A stretch of 64,000 bases of DNA from Ruminococcus_C callidus (GCF_049562855.1 NZ_CP186925.1:1426001-1490000), one strand, 5' to 3'; shown: positions 31,956-41,135, numbered from the stretch's first letter. Notes: generated by a model not told the origin, from the sequence alone. Numbers and translations: made by a program.

Positions 31956-32324
31956 TCAGTCTGGAACCCATCCGTCATCTAAGTAACATTTGTAATGCTG
32001 ACTGTAATCGTATCGAATCACAGGTATTTCATGAATCCCAAATTCCTGACGAATGTATGGAATCCAATCATCTGAAATATCAGGGTTCATGTAAATGATT
32101 GCTTTACTTTTATTTGAAATATCAACACGCCCTCTTGGGTAGTAGTTGTATGACTTATTGCAACCTCGTGGTTTTATATCATTCCAGAGGCGTTTGTGAT
32201 TATATGTATTACCAGATTTAGCCACACCGATTCCGTCATTCATGAATGGAAATGCTAAGATTTTGTCATCTACAATCCAAAACACACCTCTTGACAGTTC
32301 TTTTGACATAGCTGTAATTTTCAT
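31956..32324 (-). CDS. Hypothetical phage protein, paralogue of the next gene
   Basis: The 122-residue product starts MKITAMSKELSRGVFWIVDD and shares FWI(V/I)D(D/N)(K/Q)I, NYYPRGRVDI and related motifs with 32352-32774, so the two are tandem duplicates. Start chosen at MKITAM (GGAGGTGGTTCT upstream). Function unknown; the N-terminus resembles the M-K-x tag. Confidence 0.65.
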   Translation of the reverse strand: MKITAMSKELSRGVFWIVDDKILAFPFMNDGIGVAKSGNTYNHKRLWNDIKPRGCNKSYNYYPRGRVDISNKSKAIIYMNPDISDDWIPYIRQEFGIHEIPVIRYDYSQHYKCYLDDGWVPD

Positions 32325-32351
32325 AGAACCACCACCTTCAATTGACACTTG

Positions 32352-32774
32352 TCATCTACAATTATGACAAGTATAGTGTGTGCCGTCCACAGAGAACTTT
32401 CCCTCAAACGAAACCTCACATGATTTCAAATATAGTCGAAATTCATCAATAATTGTATCTCGTAAATCTGAATTATTCAAGATACAAGAATCTCCGTAAA
32501 TCAAACAATCATAGTATTGAAATTCACCGGAACTGTTCCTTACAGGGTATATCATCACCCGACCTCTTGGGTAAAAATCATAAGGAACTACTTTGTTATT
32601 GCACTTGTAATTATGCTTTAGCATGTTCCAGATTTCTTTGTGGAGCAGGTCATCCTGCTCCAGTGGATTATAAGAAGTGTTAACTTCGTCGTAAACAGAC
32701 ACAATCTGATTGTCAATAATCCAAAAGATTCCTGCTTTTGGTGTTTCTACAGAGCATTTAATATATCGTTTCAC
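32352..32774 (-). CDS. Hypothetical phage protein with M-K-R-Y-I-K tag
   Basis: The 140-residue product starts MKRYIKCSVETPKAGIFWII and has FYPRGRVMIYPV. It is a tandem paralogue of the gene at 31956. Its first six residues match the tag seen on several unrelated proteins nearby. Function unknown. Confidence 0.68.
   Translation of the reverse strand: MKRYIKCSVETPKAGIFWIIDNQIVSVYDEVNTSYNPLEQDDLLHKEIWNMLKHNYKCNNKVVPYDFYPRGRVMIYPVRNSSGEFQYYDCLIYGDSCILNNSDLRDTIIDEFRLYLKSCEVSFEGKFSVDGTHYTCHNCR
32643..32664. repeat. Inverted GGAGCAGG pair
   Basis: TGGAGCAGGTCATCCTGCTCCA forms a 9-bp stem with a four-base loop inside the coding region at 32352. Both arms are copies of the over-represented GAGCAGG motif in opposite orientation. 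Confidence 0.7.
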
Positions 32775-32778
32775 AATA

Positions 32779-33432
32779 CTATTCCTCGATATCTACTAGT
32801 TCAGGGTATTTGCATTTGAAATCTCGTGCAGCCATTACTCTTCCGCTAACACTGTAAATTTGACGGCTTTCTGTAGCATGAATATCCGTAGATGATAGTA
32901 CAAAGTCTTTACCGTATAGATTAGTAAAGAATTCTTCTGCATCTTTCACTGACGCATTATGAAATTCCATCTCTACATTACCATGCTTGTCATAATACCG
33001 TCCAATGATATCGATCGGCTTTCCTGCATCTGGATGACCATCAGATCTGCGAATTGGATTTGGTTCTGTGACCAGTACAGCATCCTGGTCAAACATACCA
33101 CACCAGTGAATCGCAAGTTTTATAAAATCATTTGGAGCGTATCTATTGTTAATAACACAGAATGTCTCCTCTTCGACTCTCACAGCATTGGTGGTCCCGG
33201 CATTCTCAATAAATCCGCCTTTTGCTTTGACATATGTTAGACCAGATGACTTAATTTCTCTTTCTAACTCTTTGTTTCTCTGTCGTTTTTCTTTCAGTGA
33301 ATATGGATTTCCAGATTCATCAGAATCCCGAAACGCTGTAATGAATGCACACAGTTCTCTGTTCATATGGGCTCTTGCACGATTGAAACTAGATGCAAGA
33401 ATCGATTCAGACGATTTAACATAGATCTTCAT
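32779..33432 (-). CDS. Tagged phage protein, possibly DUF3293-like
   Basis: The 217-residue product starts MKIYVKSSESILASSFNRAR: a tag followed by I-L-A-S, a candidate protease site. The next part, AFITAFRDSDESGNPYSLKE, KRQRNKELEREI and VRVEETFCVINN-like sequence, recalls the DUF3293 family of unknown function. The last residues (SVSGRVMAARDFKCKYPELV) are unrecognised. Confidence 0.6.
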   Translation of the reverse strand: MKIYVKSSESILASSFNRARAHMNRELCAFITAFRDSDESGNPYSLKEKRQRNKELEREIKSSGLTYVKAKGGFIENAGTTNAVRVEEETFCVINNRYAPNDFIKLAIHWCGMFDQDAVLVTEPNPIRRSDGHPDAGKPIDIIGRYYDKHGNVEMEFHNASVKDAEEFFTNLYGKDFVLSSTDIHATESRQIYSVSGRVMAARDFKCKYPELVDIEE

Positions 33433-33444
33433 ACTATATCTCCT

Positions 33445-34230
33445 TCACATATTACCAATTAGCGTAAACACAAAAATATTTGCATTTCGATTCACTCTAT
33501 TCAAAACTCTAAGAATTTCATCCAGGGTAGAACCGGACGTGTTAATGTCATCTACAACAAGAATATTTTGTCCCTGTGCTCTAGCATAACTATCCAGCTG
33601 ATCTTGAGAAATGAACCCAAGGTAATCTTTGATGTACTTTCTGTACTTCGGTTTTACATTTGCTGCTAGTGAAAAATAATCAAGTTCATGAATTGCTGGC
33701 AGTAATGTTGTTTCTACATACTTCTTCATCTGATTGTATTTGTTAGTGTCATATCCATTATCAATTTCAAATGATTCCCAGTCAAATTCAATTTTTGTTG
33801 GAATAGATTTCACCAATTGGTAGCTTGCAGAATGCTTATCATGTGATGTATAAGAATTGATAACAGAAATGATTTTGTTCACTAGCTTACTCCGGTTAGA
33901 TACTGGGTACACAAGACAATCTATGTTATACATTCCAAATTGCTTATCCAGCTCTCCGAGAGGTAATTCTATGAACTGTCTTAATTCATGATCTGCAATT
34001 TTAGAATTACCAATCCCCTTAATAGCATGAATGAAGTCACTTCTCTGTTTTGAAGATGCAGTGTCTTTGAATAGATAACCAAACCAGTAAACACTATTTC
34101 TTATAGATGATCTGTATAGCTTTGGTGGTACAATGTTTATGATATCGTCTGGTAAATCAATTGTAAAGTCAAATGTATATTGTTGATTGTCAGAATCAAA
34201 TTGGATTCCACTTTTGATATATCTTTTCAT
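33445..34230 (-). CDS. Tagged phosphoribosyltransferase-like protein
   Basis: The 261-residue protein starts MKRYIKSGIQFDSD and ends with a PRPP-binding loop, ILVVDDINTSGSTLDEILRV (about residue 225), the signature of type I phosphoribosyltransferases (ComF/pyrimidine-salvage class). The central 150 residues are unlike well-known enzymes, so the acceptor is unknown. The N-terminal tag suggests it may be carried in the virion; this is inference. A TTGACT/TATAAT promoter lies directly upstream. Confidence 0.7.
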   Translation of the reverse strand: MKRYIKSGIQFDSDNQQYTFDFTIDLPDDIINIVPPKLYRSSIRNSVYWFGYLFKDTASSKQRSDFIHAIKGIGNSKIADHELRQFIELPLGELDKQFGMYNIDCLVYPVSNRSKLVNKIISVINSYTSHDKHSASYQLVKSIPTKIEFDWESFEIDNGYDTNKYNQMKKYVETTLLPAIHELDYFSLAANVKPKYRKYIKDYLGFISQDQLDSYARAQGQNILVVDDINTSGSTLDEILRVLNRVNRNANIFVFTLIGNM

Positions 34231-34247
34231 CTTATACCTCCATCTGC

Positions 34248-34276
34248 ATTATACCTTGTGTCAGCAGAAAAGTCAA
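34248..34276 (-). promoter_or_regulatory. Sigma-A-type promoter
   Basis: Minus-strand TTGACT and TATAAT are spaced 17 bases, directly upstream of the phosphoribosyltransferase-like gene. Confidence 0.78.
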
Positions 34277-34279
34277 GCA

Positions 34280-34657
34280 TTACTGGTTCTTTTTTGATTG
34301 AATGTATGCCTCAATGTATCTTTCTACAGTAGCGTGAATATTTCCAGCTTCCAGGGTTCGCTTTGTGGCGTTTGTCAGCCCAGTAATAACCTGCTCAATA
34401 GCCATATTCAAAACTTCTTTCTGTGTTTCAGAATTCCATTTGTTTTGTGCTTTTAGTTCAGTTACAACCGTCTGCTCTAAATAGTCTACACAGGTCCCTG
34501 TAGTCTGTGCAAGATCATCGATTCCAGATTTGATAACTTCACTGTCCGACTTAGATTTCAGCCATCTAGCTAGAGCAGGCAGTACAATCGTAGTGGTTGC
34601 AGCTGATACTACAGTAAACGCAAATGCTACAAGATATTTAAAAAATTCATCCCACAT
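34280..34657 (-). CDS. Holin-like membrane protein (LLH type)
   Basis: The 125-residue product has one N-terminal transmembrane segment (LVAFAFTVVSAATTTIVLPA) and a long charged helix (YLEQTVVTELKAQNKWNSET, then MAIEQVITGLTNATKRTLEA), the layout of the LLH holin family in Firmicutes phages. Holins permeabilise the membrane for the endolysin. The amidase is 14 kb away, so the role is inferred from form only. Confidence 0.62.
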   Translation of the reverse strand: MWDEFFKYLVAFAFTVVSAATTTIVLPALARWLKSKSDSEVIKSGIDDLAQTTGTCVDYLEQTVVTELKAQNKWNSETQKEVLNMAIEQVITGLTNATKRTLEAGNIHATVERYIEAYIQSKKNQ

Positions 34658-34671
34658 AACTCGTCTCTCCT

Positions 34672-35127
34672 TTACGGTTGATAATCAGAAAAATACTGAT
34701 TCATCAATTCATGTACTAATATATTATTATCTTCTGCCGCTTTCTCGATTGTGTCATTGAAATACAGCTTTCCTTGGTTATTGAATCCACAGGCATGATA
34801 TTCTCGATATAGGATGATAAGTTGTTTCAGTTTCTCTGAGTAATCAATATCACCATACTCAATATCTTTTTGTATTCCGTGACACAAATCTAATATACTT
34901 GTTTGCAGCAAAGTCCGCTCTGCTGAGGATATGTTAGTAAGCTGATCTCCAAGCTTTTTAACATCACCCTGTGTAGCATCAGCGGACTTTTTTAATGCTG
35001 TTACAAGTTGGAGCAGGTCAGTTACACGCTTTTTATTGGGATTGATCTTATCCCAATTGTTCAGCAATGCAACTGATACTGCGGATAACAGAGATGCGAC
35101 AGGAACAATTAAGATTGTCCAATCCAC
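34672..35127 (-). CDS. Membrane-anchored coiled-coil phage protein
   Basis: The product (151 aa with GTG start MDWTILIVPVASLLSAVSVA) has one N-terminal membrane helix and a helical cytoplasmic or periplasmic domain (TALKKSADATQGDVKKLGDQ). GAGGTG precedes the GTG. It follows directly on the holin-like gene and may be a second lysis or membrane factor. Confidence 0.6.
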   Translation of the reverse strand: MDWTILIVPVASLLSAVSVALLNNWDKINPNKKRVTDLLQLVTALKKSADATQGDVKKLGDQLTNISSAERTLLQTSILDLCHGIQKDIEYGDIDYSEKLKQLIILYREYHACGFNNQGKLYFNDTIEKAAEDNNILVHELMNQYFSDYQP

Positions 35128-35137
35128 GCATCGCACC

Positions 35138-35503
35138 TCATTTTTCAAGTTCTTTGATGATCCACTTTAGGTACTGATCTGTTGGCTTATCACACAGTGG
35201 ACAGGTACCAGTAATCTTTTCAATCTCCTGATCAGTTTCTTCCATGGCAGAAATAAACACACCATGACATGATTCACACTCAGCGATATAGTGATTTGCA
35301 ATGTTGTTATCCATTTCAATATCGACTGGATCTTCATCAACTACTGCATCATCTACAGATTCCTGCATATCGTCTACACTGTCAGATAAATCATCCAGTG
35401 AGTCTGATACATTATCATATGTTTCGTCAGGATCATAATTTGAACTTGTGAATTCATCATCGTCTGCGGCATAAATCCGCATCTTTTTAATTTTCACAGG
35501 CAC
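35138..35503 (-). CDS. Acidic tagged protein with C-terminal zinc ribbon
   Basis: The GTG start gives MPVKIKKMRIYAADDDEF; an internal ATG gives MRIYAADDD, which matches the tag. A very acidic stretch follows (DDLSDSVDDMQESVDDAVVD) and then CESCHGVFIS...CPLCDKP, a zinc ribbon. Function unknown; acidic tagged proteins nearby also look like possible internal head or scaffold-associated proteins. Confidence 0.6.
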   Translation of the reverse strand: MPVKIKKMRIYAADDDEFTSSNYDPDETYDNVSDSLDDLSDSVDDMQESVDDAVVDEDPVDIEMDNNIANHYIAECESCHGVFISAMEETDQEIEKITGTCPLCDKPTDQYLKWIIKELEK

Positions 35504-35534
35504 TCATCCTCGCATGTCATGATTAAATGTACCA

Positions 35535-36272
35535 TTACTCATAGTCCTCATCATCGTATTCATCTTCATCTTCGTCAAATGGTTCATCTGATACTTCATC
35601 AGTATCCGGATTGTAGTATAGACCTACATATTCATAGATATGTTCTGGTTCAAACCGGAGCAGGTCATTCAGTTCAGTTTCACCAATGACACCTTCACCA
35701 CGGGATTCATCATAGAACATTTCATCAATGTAATTTTCCAGTTCGTCCAGCTTTCCAAACTTCTCCAGGATTTCCCATGTGTCTTTTGCACCAGACCACG
35801 GCTTATATTCACTCAGACCATTCTGGATCACACTAGCAGCTTCAACGGACTTCTTTCCCTTTGCACGATACTTCTTTGTAGATGCAGATACAGTTTTCTT
35901 TTCAATCTTAGTAGCAGATGAAATACTGTCTGGATCTTGTACCAGACCATCATAGTAATCCTTCAGTTCTTCTGCAATGGCGATTCGAGTATTCTTGTTT
36001 ACCCAAGCAACACTGTTGCCGCCATTGCCGAATTCCTTACCATATCGACGAACACCTTCGTCAGCAACATACTGCCAAGCCTTGACTGCCTGAGAGTCAT
36101 CATATTTACCTGACTTAATCTTACGCTGCATGTTCTTGATTGTAGGTACAATCATTTGACGGTAAAGATTTCCGTCGTTTTCGATATACAGTGCAAGCTC
36201 GTATACAGTGTCGGGTTCAACTGGACCAGACACAGATGCAGTAATAGGACTGTGTTTTACATATCTCAGCAT
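35535..36272 (-). CDS. Tagged acidic protein with repeated VxA-S sites
   Basis: The 245-residue product starts MLRYVKHSPITASVSG (tag plus I-T-A-S) and in the middle has KKTVSASTKKYRAKGKKSVE AAS, a basic linker bounded by V-S-A-S and V-E-A-A. The C-terminus is extremely acidic (FDEDEDEYDDEDYE). The start at 36272 has AAAGGTG. The pattern of candidate cleavage sites suggests processing by the prohead protease. Fold unknown. Confidence 0.62.
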   Translation of the reverse strand: MLRYVKHSPITASVSGPVEPDTVYELALYIENDGNLYRQMIVPTIKNMQRKIKSGKYDDSQAVKAWQYVADEGVRRYGKEFGNGGNSVAWVNKNTRIAIAEELKDYYDGLVQDPDSISSATKIEKKTVSASTKKYRAKGKKSVEAASVIQNGLSEYKPWSGAKDTWEILEKFGKLDELENYIDEMFYDESRGEGVIGETELNDLLRFEPEHIYEYVGLYYNPDTDEVSDEPFDEDEDEYDDEDYE

Positions 36273-36295
36273 AATTAATATCACCTTTCCTGTTG

Positions 36296-36337
36296 TACAC
36301 ACAGTGCTTGTGTGTATTAGTCACAGGTATATAAGGT
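36296..36337 (-). promoter_or_regulatory. ACCTTATATA promoter-like motif with leader hairpin
   Basis: The minus strand reads ACCTTATATA (36337-36328), a variant of the CGTTATA family, followed 11 nt later by an 8-bp hairpin TACACACA/TGTGTGTA (36309-36316 with 36296-36303). It precedes the tagged acidic gene. Confidence 0.45.
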
Positions 36338-36344
36338 TTACCAA

Positions 36345-37214
36345 TTAGTACTCTTTAATAGACAGTTGATCAGCAAACTGGAGCATATATACAAGCGGAT
36401 ATTTCTTTACTGCTACATGATATTCCCCAACTTCACCATCACACATGTTCCATCTGCCCATATGCCACCGAATTGCAAGGGCTTCTTCTAAACTCAGATG
36501 GAAAAACTTCTGAGTAATATACAAGGATGCTGCACCATGCCCAAGAGGAATATTTGCGTCATTGTATGTATATGCACGTTCTTTTTCCCACTGTCCTGTT
36601 TCTTCACTCTTGACATTCTTCAGATAAGGCTTGTACAATCCAATCTTGCAAAGATCATGTGTCAATGCTACTAATATACAAGATGCAATATTCACAGTTG
36701 AAAATGATTCTAACTGGAGCAGGTCAGTGATATGATAGGCTACATCCAGAGAGTGTTTCAAAAGACCACCTTCGAATGCGTCATGATACTTTGCAGATGC
36801 AGGTGCTTGATAAAAATCGGTATTCCGAATCCATCTTAGGAAACTATCTGCACGCTTTAATCCATACTCTTCACCATACAGCATAATTGCACATCCAGCA
36901 ATCAATGTGTCATACAAATCTGATGCATCATCTAATGTGCTAAAGCTATCAGTGTTAAGACCATGAATCAGCTTATGTGCTCTGTAAACACTGTACTCTG
37001 GTCTATCCTGAAACATCTGAAATGCACCAATGATTTCATTCTTATCATCTGGTGTAGAATCAGCATAGGTATATACAGTAGCATCCGGTTCATAGTACTC
37101 ACCTACTTCTGTATCAGTAGTAGGATCAATGATTCTCCATGTATCCGGCTTGCTATCTGGTAGAAACACAAATCCAATCTGATCCATAGTCCAGAGATTA
37201 TCCTTGTTAAACAT
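36345..37214 (-). CDS. HD-domain phosphohydrolase-like protein
   Basis: The 289-residue protein has an HD-type metal site: GLLKHSLDVAYHITDLL (about residue 160), then CILVALTHDLCKIGLYKPYL with the HD pair, and GHGAASLYI...IRWHMGRW. HD proteins hydrolyse phosphoester bonds, for example in nucleotides or cyclic dinucleotides. The substrate is unknown. ATG at 37214 follows GAGGTGATAT. It is the first gene after promoter site 6. Confidence 0.78.
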   Translation of the reverse strand: MFNKDNLWTMDQIGFVFLPDSKPDTWRIIDPTTDTEVGEYYEPDATVYTYADSTPDDKNEIIGAFQMFQDRPEYSVYRAHKLIHGLNTDSFSTLDDASDLYDTLIAGCAIMLYGEEYGLKRADSFLRWIRNTDFYQAPASAKYHDAFEGGLLKHSLDVAYHITDLLQLESFSTVNIASCILVALTHDLCKIGLYKPYLKNVKSEETGQWEKERAYTYNDANIPLGHGAASLYITQKFFHLSLEEALAIRWHMGRWNMCDGEVGEYHVAVKKYPLVYMLQFADQLSIKEY

Positions 37215-37234
37215 ACATATCACCTCATCAAGTT

Positions 37235-37271
37235 ATTGTGTAGCACTTCCCTACACAATGTATAACGATTG
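37235..37271 (-). promoter_or_regulatory. CAATCGTTATA motif with leader hairpin (site 6)
   Basis: The minus strand reads CAATCGTTATA (37271-37261), then C, then a 9-bp stem ATTGTGTAG/CTACACAAT. No T-run follows, so this hairpin is not a classic terminator. Confidence 0.6.
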
Positions 37272-37288
37272 TGCGATATTTGCATAAG

Positions 37289-37978
37289 CTAAATAATTGT
37301 ACAATAATCGTGAATTTCAGTCCCAGGCTTTAGCTCCAGGATATCTACACAAGGTTGAGGATTTAGATAGCCTTTAAACAATTCCCATCTTTGTATCGCT
37401 TCATGCGGAGATGTCGCATATACGATATAAGAGTTGCCTAAATAGATTAGTTTGTATGAATGATATACAGTGTGGCAGACCTTATTTGACTGTCTGTTAC
37501 GCAATTTTGTTGTTAATGCGTCTTTGACGGACCATCCAATCCTAATCCGATTTTGATATACAGAGTAATCCATTCCATAATATCTGCACATGTCAGCGGT
37601 TGATTTAAATTGATTTCCTAGATGATCCTCGCATGGTCTATGGGTTTGTTTCGGAACTGCAAGTGCCTCCTTTTTAGACATACCAGATTCTCTTCTTTTT
37701 ACATATGTAGTGTAATCCATGTCGTAATGTTTACACATTGCACTTACGGAAGAAAAGCCATTATCATCTGCGTCAGTAACTCGATTCACATTTTGACACA
37801 AGACTACTCTTGATCTGACAGGTTCTGTAAGAGCCTGCTCTAGTGTTTTACCTCTTTGAATACGCTTTGAAAACGTAACAGGGTTAATCCCATATGCTTC
37901 ACACATAGAAGTTATAGAATCATATGAATTACCAAGATGATCTGTGCATGGCTTCTTCAGCATATCGCCACGTGACAT
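37289..37978 (-). CDS. Protein of three DHLGN repeats (NUMOD/IENR-like)
   Basis: Three 45-residue repeats occur in the first 160 residues: PCTDHLGNSYDSITSMCEAY, DADDNGFSSVSAMCKHYDMD and PCEDHLGNQFKSTADMCRYY, each ending in R-x-x-x-G-x-x-x-x-x-AL. Similar modules act as DNA-binding parts of homing endonucleases, but there is no nuclease domain here. The C-terminal 60 residues form a separate small domain. A stand-alone DNA-binding role is inferred. Confidence 0.68.
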   Translation of the reverse strand: MSRGDMLKKPCTDHLGNSYDSITSMCEAYGINPVTFSKRIQRGKTLEQALTEPVRSRVVLCQNVNRVTDADDNGFSSVSAMCKHYDMDYTTYVKRRESGMSKKEALAVPKQTHRPCEDHLGNQFKSTADMCRYYGMDYSVYQNRIRIGWSVKDALTTKLRNRQSNKVCHTVYHSYKLIYLGNSYIVYATSPHEAIQRWELFKGYLNPQPCVDILELKPGTEIHDYCTII

Positions 37979-37985
37979 AAATCTA

Positions 37986-38903
37986 TCACTCCTCTAAATC
38001 TTTAAGAATACTTACAACCTTGTCCAGAGCGTACTTACCGGCTGTTGTGATTTGTCGCTGCCATGCACTCTGAGAAGGTGCCCACTTGAATCCATTGCTT
38101 TTCAGAACAGATCTTACATCAGCATCCGGCTTCTCATCAAATAAAATCTGGTACCGCATGGCCTCCGTATTCTCCACAACACGAAATCCATTATACTCAG
38201 TTTCAGCAGTTCCCTGCTCTTTCACAGATTTTAGGGATTCCAAACGTTCTTCCAATCTATGAATGTTTGCATTGTTGTTCGTGAGTAAGAAACTAGGGTA
38301 TCCTACTCTACCACAGAAATCTGGCTCTCTCAGTTGACGGATTGCATCTTCACTGAATCCCATTTCTCTGAGCAGGTCATCGCCATGCTCTGTATCTTTC
38401 AATCGAATTGCCTTGTTTGCCGATTTCATTCGCTCTTGCAGTTCTTTCAAATCAGCAATTTTGTACTCTAACTTCTCAATTGCCTTTTCGTCATTAGATC
38501 GGATTACCTCAGAACCATTTAGCATGTGATTCAGCTTATCGATCAATTTCTGAGTGGCAGTATAAAATTCTTGATTTCGATCCCATGCGGCAATTTGTCG
38601 TTCTTTCTTCTTTACAGGAAAATTGCTTCCTCCAGAAATCATAACAGATGGACACATTTTCCCAATACTGATATCTCGATTATAATAGTCAGCCATTTTC
38701 TTAGAATAGCGTTCTGCTATGATATAAGCTCTTTCAGCGTCATCTGGACGCTTATCAACCACATTATCTGCAATGTCATATGCTGCATCTACAGCAGCAT
38801 GATATGCGGCAGTAACACTTCCAGATTTGTACTCACTGAAAGACATGAGTTCATGGGCTACCCTAGCTCCGTCCTCATTGATTGTAAAGTATTTTCTGTC
38901 CAT
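37986..38903 (-). CDS. LPD/DUF3560-like phage protein
   Basis: The 305-residue product is mostly helical. The C-terminal 70 residues (GFRVVENTEAMRYQILFDEK, VLKSNGFKWAPSQSAWQRQI) match the small domain found in polyvalent proteins of mobile elements and next to DUF3560. Such proteins enter recipient cells with some plasmids and phages. Exact function unknown. Confidence 0.65.
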   Translation of the reverse strand: MDRKYFTINEDGARVAHELMSFSEYKSGSVTAAYHAAVDAAYDIADNVVDKRPDDAERAYIIAERYSKKMADYYNRDISIGKMCPSVMISGGSNFPVKKKERQIAAWDRNQEFYTATQKLIDKLNHMLNGSEVIRSNDEKAIEKLEYKIADLKELQERMKSANKAIRLKDTEHGDDLLREMGFSEDAIRQLREPDFCGRVGYPSFLLTNNNANIHRLEERLESLKSVKEQGTAETEYNGFRVVENTEAMRYQILFDEKPDADVRSVLKSNGFKWAPSQSAWQRQITTAGKYALDKVVSILKDLEE

Positions 38904-38995
38904 AATAGTTTACCCTCCACTGTTAATTTACTTAGAATACTTGTCAAATAGCCATCAATATTATCCGTTCATCACCATACGTTTTAATATATCTC

Positions 38996-39424
38996 TTATT
39001 CGTCACTTAACAAACGCTCAGCCATATATCCATAGTATATACTGTCAAGAACCGTGATGAATCTTACGTATTCTGTTAGATTTTCAATATTTTCAAATAC
39101 TTCGTAATTCAGCCTAGTCCCTCTTACAATGTGATTAGCCGAATCATATTCAATATTACTTACACGTCCAATTTTATCAACAAATTTTAGTGCTTTAAAT
39201 TCTAATTCTGTAATCTCTCTGATGTGTACATTACCACCTGAAAGAAAATAACGGTTCGGATAGAATGGCGATTTTACTTTTATAGCTCTTGTATGTACAC
39301 GTCTACCATCACTTGCCTCGATAGAAAACCAGAAGAAATCTTCAAGCGCATACTTTGATCCAGCTGGATAAATGGAATTAAATATTGCCAACAGGGTGTT
39401 ATTGTAAGAGAAATCTTCAAGCAT
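38996..39424 (-). CDS. Hypothetical phage protein
   Basis: The 142-residue product starts MLEDFSYNNTLLAIFNSIYP; GGAGGTATAGT precedes this ATG. The sequence has many aromatic and basic residues. No family recognised. Confidence 0.62.
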   Translation of the reverse strand: MLEDFSYNNTLLAIFNSIYPAGSKYALEDFFWFSIEASDGRRVHTRAIKVKSPFYPNRYFLSGGNVHIREITELEFKALKFVDKIGRVSNIEYDSANHIVRGTRLNYEVFENIENLTEYVRFITVLDSIYYGYMAERLLSDE

Positions 39425-39498
39425 ACTATACCTCCAAAGAAAATGTACTATAAAGCACTCATAGCTATTGTAGAACATATAATTTTTTAGTTAGGACT

Positions 39499-39963
39499 TT
39501 AGTCTTTGCAGCTATCAGCCGCATCCTCCACACTCTCAATAACAGCACAATCCGCACGGCAGTATTCACGGACTGGATCTAAAAGAAACTTACCATCTTC
39601 AAGAACTTTAAGACAGCACTTAATATGCCGATAATCATTGATATCAAATTGAAGTTTATTTCCAGCACCTAATGTTTTTAAATCTTTAGTTAGCGTATTG
39701 GTACTAGATGTGATGTTAACCATACCATCATACAGATCTGTGTATCCATTTCGGATAAAAAGACCTAGATCTGCGGAACAAACTCCATTTGCGTACAGCA
39801 TGTACGCTACAGCATCATCGATCTCCAACAAGCTGTCAGCTACAGTATCAACAGCTGAACGAAAGAATGGCAACGTGTTTTTTCGATATAAGAATAATTC
39901 ACCATACCGGGTTGCATATGTACTTTGCAGTAGAGTGTCTGTGCGAATTTCAGTTTTTTCCAT
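39499..39963 (-). CDS. Hypothetical phage protein
   Basis: The 154-residue product starts MEKTEIRTDTLLQSTYATRY after GGAGGTATACAACACA. The C-terminus YCRADCAVIESVEDAADSCK is Cys-rich. No family recognised. Confidence 0.62.
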   Translation of the reverse strand: MEKTEIRTDTLLQSTYATRYGELFLYRKNTLPFFRSAVDTVADSLLEIDDAVAYMLYANGVCSADLGLFIRNGYTDLYDGMVNITSSTNTLTKDLKTLGAGNKLQFDINDYRHIKCCLKVLEDGKFLLDPVREYCRADCAVIESVEDAADSCKD

Positions 39964-40053
39964 TGTGTTGTATACCTCCAAATATAAAAGTCTTGACATA
40001 CTTAAATTGCTAACCTGCTCTAAGTATAAAGCAAGTTTGTATTATCAATCTGG

Positions 40054-40227
40054 TTATTCAATGCCATATACATCAAAATCACAGTATCTTGTGAAAAATG
40101 CGTCAAGTGTGTCATCATAGGTTTCAAACGTTTCTACGGTTTTGATTTCGCCACTATTGACAGCATCATCCAACGTCATATGCTTATCCTTTGCTGTGTC
40201 AGTAAGCGTAAATATTCTGTGCGACAT
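40054..40227 (-). CDS. Small hypothetical phage protein (57 aa)
   Basis: The frame, MSHRIFTLTDTAKDKHMTLD onward, ending YCDFDVYGIE, is preceded by GGAGGTGAAATCTAGCT. Spacing and coding bias fit the operon. Function unknown. Confidence 0.65.
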   Translation of the reverse strand: MSHRIFTLTDTAKDKHMTLDDAVNSGEIKTVETFETYDDTLDAFFTRYCDFDVYGIE

Positions 40228-40248
40228 AGCTAGATTTCACCTCCAATG

Positions 40249-40482
40249 TTATACTGTAGGACCATACCATGTACGGTATTGATTGCTAGCATTCATAGCA
40301 GTTCTCAAAGCATCAACTCTGTTTTCTGCATCTTCATAATGAGTAAAGCATTCTCTGCCAATCATGTGCTCACCCGAATAGTACTGTACGAACGGAAAGC
40401 GTCCTGTTGAATCAATACGAATATCTGTCAGCATATCAGAATTTATAATTTGGTTCTTTGGATTTATAAGTGCAATCCACAT
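40249..40482 (-). CDS. Small hypothetical phage protein
   Basis: The 77-residue product, MWIALINPKNQIINSDMLTD onward, is unrecognised. It begins after AGGAGGTAGCTT and has a beta-rich middle. Confidence 0.62.
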   Translation of the reverse strand: MWIALINPKNQIINSDMLTDIRIDSTGRFPFVQYYSGEHMIGRECFTHYEDAENRVDALRTAMNASNQYRTWYGPTV

Positions 40483-40496
40483 AAGCTACCTCCTAT

Positions 40497-40580
40497 CTAC
40501 TTTGCCATAAATATCGGTTCTAACCAATCTCCACTACAAGTATGCAATTGGTAAATTGTTTCTGCATTATAATATTTCAA
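40497..40580 (-). CDS. Possible micro-protein (27 aa, TTG start)
   Basis: GGAGG precedes a TTG that opens KYYNAETIYQLHTCSGDWLE PIFMAK. It occupies an otherwise empty 210-base gap. The coding character is suggestive but the length makes this weak. Confidence 0.3.
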   Translation of the reverse strand: MKYYNAETIYQLHTCSGDWLEPIFMAK

Positions 40581-40691
40581 TCCACTCCCTCCGAGTGAAT
40601 GGGGCATCAAGTGTACTGAGCATAATGCTTACCAAGTTCGAATGATGATAGGAATGTTGTTTCAAATCATCTCATGGAATCACATCCGGTT

Positions 40692-41135
40692 TTACACATT
40701 TAGAATCAAGTTTGCACCTTTAGACTTTAGATCCTCACATCTTTTCTTGAAGTCATCCAATGTCGCTTGTGCTCTCAGTCTACGAGAACTACCAATCGGC
40801 ATGATGCACATTGATTTTGCTAATAGCAGAATTGCTTTCTGAAGATTTGTATATTCTACATTGAGCTGATGCTGTTCTAGATCTTCTGGCACTATCTTTT
40901 GAGAATCTGCTCTCAGTTTAGGGCACATGGCATAATTCCCAAGTGGGAATATAGTTTCTGCATCACATGCATTAGATTCCGATGTATGCACTCTGCACTT
41001 TTTGATGGTACTATTGTGTGTACTCTGAATTGTGATAGTCTTTGCAGTTCTATCTGCCACAACATACTCCCAGATGCAATCTGCGTTGCAGATGCTCGAC
41101 ATCTGATAGGTTTTGCCAACTTCAAATTGTTTCAT
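40692..41135 (-). CDS. F-x-V-G-x-x-Y family phage protein
   Basis: The 147-residue product starts MKQFEVGKTYQMSSICNADC and continues AKTITIQSTHNSTIKKCRVH. The N-terminal layout matches the genes at 41655 and 24858, a phage family with a small beta domain. The C-terminal 60 residues are helical. Function unknown. Confidence 0.65.
   Translation of the reverse strand: MKQFEVGKTYQMSSICNADCIWEYVVADRTAKTITIQSTHNSTIKKCRVHTSESNACDAETIFPLGNYAMCPKLRADSQKIVPEDLEQHQLNVEYTNLQKAILLLAKSMCIMPIGSSRRLRAQATLDDFKKRCEDLKSKGANLILNV

Noticed and set aside
37289..37978. Homing endonuclease
   Set aside because: The DHLGN repeats match DNA-binding modules of such enzymes, but no HNH, GIY-YIG or LAGLIDADG core is present.
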